This document shows, in pieces, positions 45,535 through 57,500 of a stretch of 64,000 bases of DNA (the stretch's first letter is position 1; each line of letters starts with the position of its first letter). A model generated the notes under the pieces. That model made no database searches and was not told the DNA's origin. It saw only the letters and a list, made by a program, of their open reading frames with translations. The stretch comes from Anaeramoeba flamelloides (lineage: Eukaryota; Metamonada; Anaeramoebidae), in NCBI GenBank assembly GCA_027625915.1, contig JANTQA010000023.1, positions 23,374,001 through 23,438,000 of the forward strand, in the 5' to 3' direction. Made by a program: the position numbers and the translations under genes.

Positions 45535-46080
45535 TTCAAAAATCAATAATAAAAGAATAGGACATTTTTAGAAAAAAGTGCCCCAGAACTACACTAAATT
45601 TCCAATTAGAATGATAGTGAATTACAATTTCGATAACAACTGTGTCAGTTATCAAGTGTTGTTCTTTGGCGTCTTTTTGAGCTCTCGTTGATTTTTTTTT
45701 TTATTTTTTTTCATTTTTCAAATGAGTTATTTTTTATTGTAAGAATATTAAAAAATCTTTACTTGGTCAAATTTAGATGGTTACAAAATAACTACAAATC
45801 AGATTAAATCGAAATAAATTGATTACACACTTCAAGAAAGAAATTTTTTTTAAATTAAAGAAACTTAACCCTTTTGAAAAAGAAAATGAGAAAATATGAA
45901 TTTTTTTTTTTAAATTTTGATTTTTTGGAATTGAGATCTCCCATTTATTCGTTGAATTTTTTGTTAAAGAAGATTCAAAGGAATTTTTTTTTTTGTTTTT
46001 TGAATTTTGTCAGCCGATAAAAGGGCTATTTCACAATATTCTTTTTAGATCTCAGGCCGCCCCTTGAGTATGGAGCAAAA
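45535..46080. repeat. Dispersed repeat, family J copy 2
   Basis: Same-orientation partner of 41290-41945. The landmarks GTTCTTTGGCGTCTTTTTGAG and CCTTGAGTATGGAGC are shared. It is as diverged from copy 1 as an old repeat would be. Confidence 0.6.
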
Positions 46081-46881
46081 TCACGATAAATGACTCGACC
46101 CTTAACTTATCTTTTTTTATTTAACATTTCTTCAAGTATGAGTAAAGCGAGTTTACTTATCAAACTGTCTACAGTTATCATAAAAAGGGAAATATTTGAA
46201 AAATGAATATCTTATCACCTAATGGCATTTTATGACTTGAGGATAAAAATCCAATACTTTTAAAAAGGATTAACTGACTTAATTAAAAGTTAAAATATTT
46301 CCAATTTTCGTTTTTTTTTTACGGTTTTAAAAGCGTTTAAAAAAACATTCAGAAATTCTTCAAGTTAAAATTATAATTCCTTTTTTTTTAATGTTTTCCA
46401 AAGGTCTTTCCACTTTCTTGTCAAATTTAACTGATCTCCTTACACTAAAGATCTTTAATACCTGGAATTAAGTGGTTTCTTAGAGGACAATTTGGTACTT
46501 GGATTGTAGATAATGGTATTGCCAAACAAAAATATTTTTGGTTGAAAAAACCAATATTTAAATGTCAATAAGTTTTTTAGGTCACCAATCTCATTCAAAG
46601 TCAAGAGGTGTGTTGTTGGTTCTAACAATAATATTGGTTGGAAATAAAATTAGAATCCCCCTCAAAAAAGTACATGAAAAAAGTTTTCATGAAATCATTA
46701 TAACTGTTGAGAAACTTTGGTTGAACTATTTCTGGTTCACTTTTTGATAAACTACTTTGTCTAACATTTTAAAAACAACTCGAATGATCTTTTTCAAAAT
46801 AAAAACCAAAAAGATGAAAAAATCTGAAATACGACACATTTTTGCTGATTTTCACTTTTTATCTTTTACTCTTAGAAATAT
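46081..46881. other. Intergenic, upstream of the carrier gene
   Basis: AT-rich. A 61-codon frame at 46562-46747 has no family signature. It must include the promoter of the carrier gene, but no element can be named. Confidence 0.5.
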
Positions 46882-48138
46882 ATGTCATCCAACCAAGAAA
46901 AATCTGAAGAAAAGCCGAATTACAAATTAACAAGACATTTTATGGCTGGGTGTATTGCAAGGCTCTCAACGGAATTCCTTTTTAGCCCAGCCGACACACT
47001 CAAATCACGAATCATGTTTTCAGGTTATAATAGCTCAAATTTATTTCGATCCTCTGCAAAGGCTGTCCTAATTAGCGCACCATCCTCTGGCTTTTCCTTT
47101 TTAGTCTACCATTATACAAAATCTACTCGAAAAGCAAGATCAATAAAGCAATCAAATCAAAGAATCGTTCAAGGAAATGGAAAAGGAAATGGAATAATAA
47201 AGAACAAAAAGAAAGCTGTATCATTTGATCCGGTTGATTTTCTGATAGGAAGGCTGTCAAGAACAATGGTGATTGCGATAAAAAACCCGCTCGACATTGC
47301 GAAGCATTATTTCCATTTAAAAGATGTACATAATTTGGAATTAAACTCGGTTTCCCAAGTTTTCAAATATAGCTATCACAAACATGGGTTTGCCTCACTT
47401 TTTGACGGATTTACACCATTTTTTTTACGTGACTTAATTTCTGATCCCATTTATTGGAATGTTTATGATCGAATCAAAGAAAAACAAATCTCGATACTCA
47501 AAAGCAGGTATCTTCAAAAGAAAGAAATGGAAAAAAAGAAAAGACTTGAACAGAATGTTTCCATGAATAAGAACCAAGAAACAGATCGTGGCTCAAAAAT
47601 TTTTTCAAATACCAAATCCAATACCAATACCAATCTCTTCTCGAAAAAGCTGATACAAAATTGGTGCAAGCTTTGGAAAACTCGAATTATGGGGACAGTT
47701 AGTGAAGACGAATCCGGTGAAGTCAATGTTATGCTTGGGCCAATTAACCACGCGGTCTCTTCAACATTAGCGACTTTGATCGCAACAGCAGTGTCTGCGC
47801 CTTTTGATGTCTTAAAATATAAAATGCAAACCCGAAGATTTACACAGAATGGGAACGAAAAATATGGAAATATATTCAAAAGTTTTAAAACAGTTTGGAG
47901 TGAAGAAGGGGTAAGGGGCTTTGCAAAGGGGCTAAGCACAAAATTGGCACTGTTGGTCCCTTCAACAGCTTTCACTTTTGTTGTTTATGAAGGTTTAATC
48001 AACGCCTTTGAGCAAAACTCTCGAATGAAGAATTTGATATCGTCAATATCTCCTGACTTTGTTTACGATTTTAATGCCCGATCTTTTGAGTATCAAAGCC
48101 ATTGGGACAATCCTGTTTTGCTACACCCCTATTGGTAG
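46882..48138 (+). CDS. Mitochondrial carrier family (SLC25) protein
   Basis: Single exon, 418 residues, three carrier repeats each with the PX[DE]XX[KR] motif: P36-x-D38-xx-K41, P136-x-D138-xx-K141 and P307-x-D309-xx-K312. The second and third repeats also keep the downstream Gly-rich motif (LFDGFTP; GFAKGLS then PSTAFTFVVYE). The family forms six-helix exchangers of the mitochondrial or mitochondrion-related organelle inner membrane. About 80 extra residues lie between repeats 2 and 3 (roughly 200-280, Lys/Asn/Ser-rich), so it is longer than the usual 300. Substrate not assignable; the contact-point residues would need an alignment. The start follows AAATAT and is the first Met of the frame. 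Confidence 0.92.
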   Translation: MSSNQEKSEEKPNYKLTRHFMAGCIARLSTEFLFSPADTLKSRIMFSGYNSSNLFRSSAKAVLISAPSSGFSFLVYHYTKSTRKARSIKQSNQRIVQGNGKGNGIIKNKKKAVSFDPVDFLIGRLSRTMVIAIKNPLDIAKHYFHLKDVHNLELNSVSQVFKYSYHKHGFASLFDGFTPFFLRDLISDPIYWNVYDRIKEKQISILKSRYLQKKEMEKKKRLEQNVSMNKNQETDRGSKIFSNTKSNTNTNLFSKKLIQNWCKLWKTRIMGTVSEDESGEVNVMLGPINHAVSSTLATLIATAVSAPFDVLKYKMQTRRFTQNGNEKYGNIFKSFKTVWSEEGVRGFAKGLSTKLALLVPSTAFTFVVYEGLINAFEQNSRMKNLISSISPDFVYDFNARSFEYQSHWDNPVLLHPYW

Positions 48139-48529
48139 TATTGCCGTTTTTTTTTTTATTTTGATAAAGTTCATAATTATTCCTTTGAATTTTAATAACT
48201 TTACCGACTTTTTGTTTATTTTGTTCATTGACTATTGTTATTTTTTGTTTTTCAATTTTTGATTGTTAAAAAAAAAAAAATACAATAAATATATATTCTT
48301 GACTATACCTTTTGATTATTCAAACTTTTAACTGTTTTTGATATTATCTTTGTTTCTTTAAAAGTTGTCCCCTACAAAATTTCAATTATCAATGATTTTT
48401 TAAAAATTACCTTTCAAAGAAGAAATAAGAATCAAGTAGTATAATACTCATTAGAGTACAGTTGGTATCTGTATGAAGTAAATCTAATAAATTGATAAAT
48501 TTTCTTCCATATTGAAAAACTCAAATTCT

Positions 48530-48900
48530 TACGGGTAAATATGAGAAAAAACAGCAAAATCATTTTGATTTTCATTTTAAGATCAAATACAATTTCAAGA
48601 GAAATCAGGATGATTTTTTTTAAAAATAATTCTCACTGTTTCAATAACATTAGAATAATAAACTTTTATTTAGTCTTGATAGATCTTATAATAATAAAAA
48701 AAAAAATATTTGCAAATCAATTATGTTTATCAAAAAAAAAAATTGAAAAAAAAAGATAAATGATGTGAAAAAATGATTTCAATTTTGAAATTTTGAAAAA
48801 AAAATTCATTCTTCTATTATCTTTATAAAACCTTTCCACATATGTAATTCACCCCTATAACTGGAATAATTTTGATCGGGAAATAGTTTATGTTTTTTTT
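48530..48900. repeat. Dispersed repeat, family C copy
   Basis: Aligns by eye with 18000-18370; see that entry. Confidence 0.55.
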
Positions 48901-50583
48901 TTTGAGAGATTTTTTTGAGGAAAATTTCATTTACTGTATTTTTCTTTATAGTAATAAAAGAAAAATGTTATTTAAAGTTCTGAAAACTTTTTTTCCTCAA
49001 AATTGATGAATAAAACACAATTGAGACCGTCATGAAATCAGGTCTTTATAAAATCTTAATCAACTCTTTTTTAATGATATTTAAGATAGATTTTTTTTGA
49101 TTATTTGTGAAAAATAGTATATTCTAAGAAAATATTACCCTTGAAATAACAACAAATAAAAATACAAATTTATTTGAGCAATTAATTTTTGTAATAAATC
49201 CTCTAAACCTAGGATGTTCTTTATATCAACAAAGTTGATTTTTTTTTACATTATATAAAAAATCTATCTTTCAAAAATTTTCTGAAAAGCTTTTAAGTTT
49301 TTTATAAATCAATATTATAAAAAAAAAAAAGTGTAAAAATTTATTTTATATCAAATAATAAAAAAATATCAATACTTGAATATTTAATTATTATTTGAAA
49401 AAAAAACTAGTATACTGAAAAAAAAGTATGACACTAATTTTTTACAATAGTTAATTGGTTAGTGAAATTTTAGAATTGATTTTTTAATACTATTTTATTT
49501 CTTTTTTAATTGAAAAAAGATAGTTCACTTTATTTTCAATTTCATTTCTCTCGCATGAATAATTATCCTTAACTATCAAAATAAAAAAAAGAAATAATGA
49601 AAAAATAAACTTAAAAAGGATTTATATATAATTAATTAGTAGAAAATAAATAAATAAAACTTATATTACAATAATTAAGAACATCCCAAAATCTTAACCA
49701 TAACAATTTTCATTAATTTAGTTTATATTAATAGTCAGTTAGTAAAATTTATTTGAGAGTGGGTTATTTTTTTGTCCCAAAATTTTTTTACTTTCGAAAT
49801 AATTGTTTTTTTCAACAATTATAATATTTTTTATTTGTTTTTCTGTTTTTTTTTTTTTTTCAATTATATATACTTTTGTATTACAGTATTAGTACATTGT
49901 TATTCGATTTTTTTTCCAATGTAACTCTTCTTTACATCTAAAATTAATCGACAAGGGAAAATGGAATAAAAATAAAAAAAATGAATTTTTTTTTTATGGT
50001 TTCCACAGATTTTATTTTATTTTTTTGAGATTTTTTAGGTATTATAAACATATTATACACATTCAAGGTAGTTGTGACCTCATCAACTTATCTATTTTAT
50101 TATTATTATATGAAAATAATTATTATTTTTTAATCTTCCAGAGTGAAAAAACACATCTTTTTTCTAAAGTAATATGAATTGATATCACTTATTTTAGTCC
50201 AGAGATGGTTATTTAGATAAAACTTTTATGATCGCAAAAATAATTTTTACCTTAAAAAAAAAAAATTTGTTTTCAAACAAACCAAATTAAAATATAAAAG
50301 TAAAAAATAAATGAAAAAAGTGAATAAACAGAAAGAAAATTATTATTATCAAATTAAATTGGATTGAAAAGTACAAAAAACAAGCAATTTTAAAAAATTT
50401 CAAAACACATAAATAAAACCACTTTCTTGAAACCATTAAAACTGAATTGGAAATTATATGTGAACCATCTTTCTTTAAGCTCTAATGACATATCTAAATA
50501 GTTTTTTGTATGCATTCTATGAAGCAGGCCAAAAGTTTAAAACCAGTATACTAGCCCAGAATCCATTTTTTTCAAATGGAAAT

Positions 50584-50757
50584 CTAATGGTTACAGTCTT
50601 TCCACTTTAAAATTGTATAACACACTTCTTCGGTATTTTTATTATTTCCATTGTTAATATCATCATATTCAGCGTCATTTTTATGCATTTTGTAATCATT
50701 TCTATTGCCACACCAACCTCTTAGTATTTTTATTGTTTTTCTGTTTCTTTTTATCAT
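50584..50757 (-). CDS. Possible small gene or 3' exon, 57 residues
   Basis: The frame runs from an ATG directly after AATTATAG (which could also be a splice acceptor) to TAG. It is basic at the start, then GWCGNRND, an acidic/Asn-rich middle and a CYTILKWKDC end with paired Cys and Trp. Base composition is more gene-like than in the flanks. No family recognised. It could be the last exon of a gene to the right or a chance frame. Confidence 0.25.
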   Translation of the reverse strand: MIKRNRKTIKILRGWCGNRNDYKMHKNDAEYDDINNGNNKNTEEVCYTILKWKDCNH

Positions 50758-51587
50758 CTATAATTTGAGTTTTGATTCGGGTTTAAAGAAAACCAATTTG
50801 AAAAAGAAAATGATTGAATTTCCAAATTAAAATACAGAAAATTGAGGCTTTTTAATTTTTTTTTAAAATCAATACACTTACTATTAACAAATCTTATTGT
50901 CAACAATTTTAATTTTCCAAAGAAATCGAGAAATTTTGCATGAGACGTTCCAATAAATTAATCCAAATAATTTTTTAACATTTTTTTTTTTCAAAAATTT
51001 CTCCTTTCTTTAAAGAATCCTTTTTATGAATCTCAACTCTAATCTGAAATTTATTATTAATCTTATTTTTAATTAATCTTAAATTTGCCTATTCCAATAA
51101 AAAAAAATTGAATTTTTCATTTTTGGCTGTACAACTATGAGTGAAATGGAGTTTATTAATTATTTTTGTAAACTTTCATTGGATTTGTTAATTATTTTTT
51201 GTTTAATTTTTCTGATTAATTTTGAATTGTTCAACCTTATTAAAAAAATGGAATTCATAAGATAACAAATCTATTATATGCTTATAACATTAAATTTAAA
51301 ATTTGTTTTTAACAATCTGTTATCTTTTAATTATATTAAACAGAGTTTTTTTTGAAAAAATATTTGTATTGCTTTTTATTACTCAATTAATTTTGACAAC
51401 CTATTGATAAAGAAGGAAATATAATAAAAAAATAGAACTTTTATTTATTTTGAAAAAAGAAGGTATCCATTTGGAAAGAGTAAAAAAAAAGAAAAGAAAA
51501 GAAAAAAGAAAAATAATCATTGAAAAGTAAAAATAAAAAAAAATTAAAAAAAAAAAAACAAGAAAAATAAGAATAAAAGCAAAAATA

Positions 51588-54500
51588 TTATTTATTCCAA
51601 TTGGTTAATAAGAGTTCTTTAATTTGAACCAAACCATTAATTAAATATTTGTCTTCGTTTGAACTTAAAATTTTATTAAACAGTTGTAAAATTAAATTAG
51701 GCACTGATCGTAAAGAGAATTCATCTCTTTCTCTGATTATCAAATTTTGAAAGAATAAGATATGCTGCTTGAAGGGCTTATAATTACCATTTTTTAACGC
51801 CTTAATGTTTGTCTTTGCTGCTGATTTATATTCCTTCAATTGCAAGTGGAAGGCTAGGACATTTTCAAAAAACACTGTCATTGTCTCGTAAATGAATTGG
51901 TAGATGAGGTGATAAAAGGATTTTTCCTTTTTTTTCAAATTCTTCAAAATCTCAAGGGCGTCCTTACAACACACATGCAGGTTAACGAATCGATCACTTA
52001 GACTGTTCTTGGGTATATTTTCCAAATGTGAAATCCCAAGGCTATAAAAGTAAAGCAAATATAAGAATTTTATTTCAATATTTGGTTTATTACTTAAATA
52101 TATCATTGAACTTATTATCGATCGAAAGAAATCTGAAACTTTTGAGCTGTTATTCTCGACAACTTTCAATTCACAGATACCATCAACAATCAAATTTAAG
52201 ATCGACCTATGCTCCTGGAACATGTTGATGTAAAATGATTCCATGTTGGGTTGCTTATTAGAAAATATGGGGAACATTGAAATTGCTGATTCAAAAAATT
52301 TGTTTTGATAATGCAAAACAGAAAAAAGCAGCTCTTCTCGTAATCTGGTTTTGCTTATTACACTTAAATTACATGCATTGACGATTTGGAGCATTGGATG
52401 AGCAAATTGGCAATGCTCGACTGTAAATAAATGGGTTTTTTCAATTACCTGATTTGTGCCGCTCAATTCCATTTTTAGAAACACTAACAAAATTTTTTCA
52501 AAAATTTGAACGCCATACAAGGGGATCAAATTCAATAGATATAAATATATGTTTTGAAGATTAATTTCAGAAACAAGCAATTTGCTCTCGATGGATAGAA
52601 AACGGTTAATCAACTTGATCCAGCCTTTAACACATTTAATATTTGCAACCATTTTTGAAGGAGTAATTGATCCCACACATCTTGCTAAATATAAAATGAA
52701 TAAAAAGTTATCTTCGCATTGGGATAGACACTGAGGATAGCCTTGGGGATCATAAACGGATTTGCCGTATTGGCTGCCCTTGTTAAAGTGTTGCAGGGGA
52801 TAATTTGCAATGTAACCCAAATAAAGGTTGATCGCTTCTTGGTAATGGTTTGGATTTAGCCTGTGTTGCCAATCAATTTGATTGCAAACGGCGGCAATTG
52901 AATTAACGATGGGCAGGTGCTCCTCTCTCGACTTATGGATAACTATGATCCACAATTTGAACAATTGCTGCAATTGCAACGTATTAAAATTATCCTTCAT
53001 TCTTAATAATTGGCTCCAATCCAGGTCTTTAATAAGTGTAAATAGCAACTGGTGGTTTGCCGAATACCCTATTTTCGTGAGCGAACAAACCAATTCAATA
53101 TTCAATATCAAAGAGCTAAAATCAAATTGGGCGAATAGCGATTTATTGGCGAGTTCGATATAGAATTCGTCATCTCTGCTGATGAGGGAATCAGCTATTT
53201 TGATAACAAGGGCATTCATTGTGTATGGGTAATAATTCTTCATTTGCTCAATGATCTCAATGAAGCTATTATAGCACAATTTTATTTTAAGTGGCGCCTG
53301 TATCGCGGACGAATCGTTTTCGCCAGCATTCATATGAGTCAAAAATGGCTGATACAGGTTCATGGTAAAAATGAGCGGGCTTTTATTCCTTTTGTCCGAT
53401 TGCGAAAGATTCAAGAGCTCATCTTTGAAAAAATTGCCTATTAGCATATCGAAAAAGGCAAAGAGCTTTTTCAGTTTTGAATAATTGAAATGCGAATAAA
53501 AGGTCTTATTTTCAGTATTCTTCAAGGTGTCACCCTTGGTTTTTAAAATGCGCCTAATAATAACATTAATTTCGATCAAGTCTTTCAATTCTAATGTCTG
53601 GTAGTTGACGTGCTCAAAGATCTCTAGCGCCCTTTCCCTGGTTTCCAAAAAAACGACTTGGTGCACAATTTGTTTCATAAATATGAACAAATTTTGGTCA
53701 GTGTATTGGTCCTGAAGGAATGCCTTTGATTGCTCAAAATTGAAGAGCCACAGCTTGAGCATTTTACTGTCGTTAAATTGCTCAGATTTGTAACAGCTGA
53801 TGATTATATTGGCAATTTTGGAAACCAAGTTTCTTCTGGGGTAATTGCTTAACCATTTTTTAAAATCAAATTTACAAATAAGATACATCAAGTTGATGTC
53901 TGGGGTGAGATGAAATTTATTTATGATCATCTCATATATTTTGGGGGTCTGTAAGGTGTCGCATAGCGGCTCGTAATACTCCAAAACCTTTGGAATTTTC
54001 CTTGGGTTCGTTAGAATATTGGACGTCAAATTTTCAATTTCATGGATGTTGCCCTGGATGTAAATACTCGCGAGCCGCCGAATCATAATCTTGTTTCTGC
54101 TTTGCAATACGACCGACGACTCGACATTCCGGTTGTCTGTGTAGTTCAAAATTTCATAAAACCAAAAAATTGCCTTCTTCCGTAAATAGTCAAAGCTTTC
54201 AAAATTCTTACTCGCAACTAATTGATCAACTAAAAGCTCAATGTTTAATAAGCTTGTGGTAAATTCATTTTGTACTCGGATATTATGGTTTGTGTACACA
54301 TCCATAAACTCAACATCCATATCTTTTTCAATGCGAGACGTATCGATTAAAAACTGCTGATTTATTGTATTTTCCAAATAACTAATTGAAATGAGCCTCA
54401 TAATTTTACATTTGGGACATTTGACTCGTACGTCTTCCCTTTTTGGAACATGAGTATATATTTTTCCGATTTTTTGATGCCATTCTTCTAACAGATTTTC

Positions 54501-57500
54501 ATGCCTCTGTGATTTTTGACTGTATGTACCTGAAGTATTTTGAAGATCTTTGAGAAACCCTTTACAAAGTTTTGTAATTTCCTTAAAATTTTTTTTTGTT
54601 AAAATAAATGGTTTCAAGACATGACTTCCAACTTCGAATTTGACAGCATGCGGCTTTTGAATAAATCTCTCAGTGGAAGATAAATCTTCTAAATAATCCT
54701 TTCTCGTCGCAGTGTATATTTCCGGTTGGATTGTTATCAATTTTGACTCTTGCCTCAAGCTATGATAATCATCCAGTGAGTTAAAAAAATAATTTTTTAT
54801 TGACAAATATTCTAAAATTTTCGTTTTATCTAATAAGTCAAACCAAAGAAAATTAATTATTTTTTTATATTTTTTTAAATGCTTAGTAATGATTGGTTTT
54901 TTAATATTTTTCATTTGATCAAATTCAATTCGGATATTATATTTATTAAAAATATTATTATTTTGATAATCGTTCAATAAATTCGTAATTTTATTAAGAT
55001 TAAAAGCAAAATCTTCATTTTCTCCTTCAATAGGCTTCTTTTGATATAATTTTGTTTCAGCTTGATTAAAAAATATTTCTTCATTTTGAGTTATTACAAT
55101 TAAATTTTCTTCCTGTTTGACTAAATCTTCATTTATTCTACCAATTTTATTATTTATTTCTTTTTCATTAATTTTTTTTTCCGTTTTTGCCCTTTCTAAT
55201 ATTTGTTTTTCAATTTTTTCATTAATTTCTATAAATTCTTCTTCTTCATCGTCATCATCGTCGTCGTCATCATCGTCATCATCATCGTCATCTTCATCTT
55301 CACTATCTAATATATTATTTTTTTCTTTTTCATTTAATAAAGTTTCAGAATCAGAATTTGTTTCTACTGAGTCTGTTTCAGAATCTGTTTTTTCAGAATC
55401 CGTTTCAGAACCCTTTTCGGAACTCTTTTTAGAACCCTTTTCCTGCCCAGTTTCTTTTTTTTTTTTAATTATTAAGGGAATTTTCGAAGTTATACCATTA
55501 TTTAAAACAAGTTGATTAAATTTAGTGATAATTTGGACATAAAACTGTTTTAAATCAAAAACCGAACAATCTTTAAAAATATGCTTTATTCTATTAATAA
55601 TTTTCAATTTCTGGATTAAACACTGTTTTTTATTATTAGAGAATAATCTCCATCCATAAATATGCGTATAGTATTGTTTATTTCCTTTATTTGATTTGAT
55701 TTTAATAGAAAGTGAATATAAACTAAAAATAATTTGAACCGCTAGTGGCGTTGTTATTTTATTAATGGGAATTGTAAAAAAAAATTCTAACCATAAATTA
55801 ATGATTGAAAAGTCTTTTGAATTCAATTGCTTTTTGGCAATGTTTTTTAATTTTCTTAAAGTAGGATTTTTTTTATTTCCAAAAATTAATGTTTTACCAA
55901 TAATATTAAAATCTTTGATCCTTTTAAAGGTTTCAAATAATAATAATGAAAAATAAATATATTGGGTTCGATGAATAAAGGAAAGCCTTGAATTTTTTTT
56001 TTGAAACGTGCTTGGTTTATATATTTTTTGGTTGATTAATGAAATTACTTCGGTATTTTTATTAGTAATCGTTTTTTTCATTTTATTATACTCGATTTCT
56101 AAAAAAAGAAAGCAATGATTCAAATAATTTGTTACAAAGGCAAATCTAAAAATTGAATTAATACATAATAACAATTGAGAATCTTGGTACCAATTAGGAA
56201 TTTTTGAAAAGATATTTAACCAAAATTTTAATATTTCAATATGAGTCAATTTATTCCTTTTGTAATTACTGTTGGTGATATTATTATTATTATTAGTATT
56301 AGTATTATTATTATTATTATTATTATCATTTGTATCGTTAATTGGAATAAAGCTATGAATATGAGAATCTATAAGAGATTCCAAAACATTTATTTTGTTT
56401 ATTTTATTATAAATATATGTGTCATTATATACCTTAATTTTTTTACCATTTTTTATTAATAATAAGATCAAATTTAATAATTTATCAGATGCCAAATCAA
56501 TATATTCTTCTTTTTTGGATTTTTTAAATGTCAAAAGAGTTGATGTAATTTTAAAAACTAATATTTTTGTTATGGCATAATAATCCTTGGAATTTTTTAA
56601 TACAGATATTAAATAATTTTCAATTTTCTCATCTTTAAATTCAACACAGGCCAACAAAATATAAGCCAATAATTCATCTTTAATTTTGTATAGATCAGGA
56701 TAGCATTCGTTAATAAAAGAAAATTTTTCATTTTGCACTGGCAGCAATGGATTTAACCTATAACCATTTTTATCCCAAAGTTTTAATTTAAAAGCAAAAT
56801 CCCATAAAAAATCTTTCTCAACCCACGTTATATTAACACATAATAATTCTGCAATCATGATCATTGTATCCAAATGAAATTCGCTTGATAAATAAGTTGT
56901 TAACTGGGTTTTGTTATCCAAATAATTCCAATTTAATCTTGGCAAAATGGATTGGATAAATAGAATTTTTGTTTTTATGATTTTTTTTCCCTTTTTTCTT
57001 GGCTTTTTTATTAGCCATTGCTTAAATTGTTTTAAATCATCATTCGTTGGTTTCCAACGCCCAAGGGGGAATCTATTGAATAGGTTAAATATATTTTCTA
57101 ATACCAAATTGTGGTTATTAAAATTATTATATTTTTTTGAAAAAAGTCTAAAAATTGTTGAAATTAATTGTTTATTTACACTAGCAAATTTATAGAAAAG
57201 AATGATTGACTGTTGATAAATGTCTTGGACTAGATATTTATTAAATGTAAAATAAAAGACCTCTTTGGTAATGGACTGTTGCAATTCGTAATCAACTTGC
57301 TTGGCACCCATATGCATAAAAATTGGTATTAATATTAAATGTGGCGATTGGTAAGATTTCAAATAAGTGACAAATTTTTTTCGAATATTTGGATTATTGA
57401 AATGATACGCCTCCCACTCGTCATACGAGCCATAAAATTTTTCAGTCTTGCTCTTATTATGACTGGTGCGATGATATTTATGTAATTTCTTTGGCAGTTC

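Larger units (their letters stand above)
48139..51587. other. Intergenic between carrier and EPG5-like genes
   Basis: The genes converge here, so both 3' untranslated regions lie within it. It contains a family C repeat at 48530-48900 and a small frame at 50584-50757. The remainder is homopolymer-rich AT sequence in which I see nothing. Confidence 0.55.

Noticed and set aside
41290-46080. The direct repeat pair read as the two ends of a long-terminal-repeat element
   Set aside because: No coding sequence of any such element lies between, the copies are of unequal length and diverged, and no end motifs or target duplication are visible.
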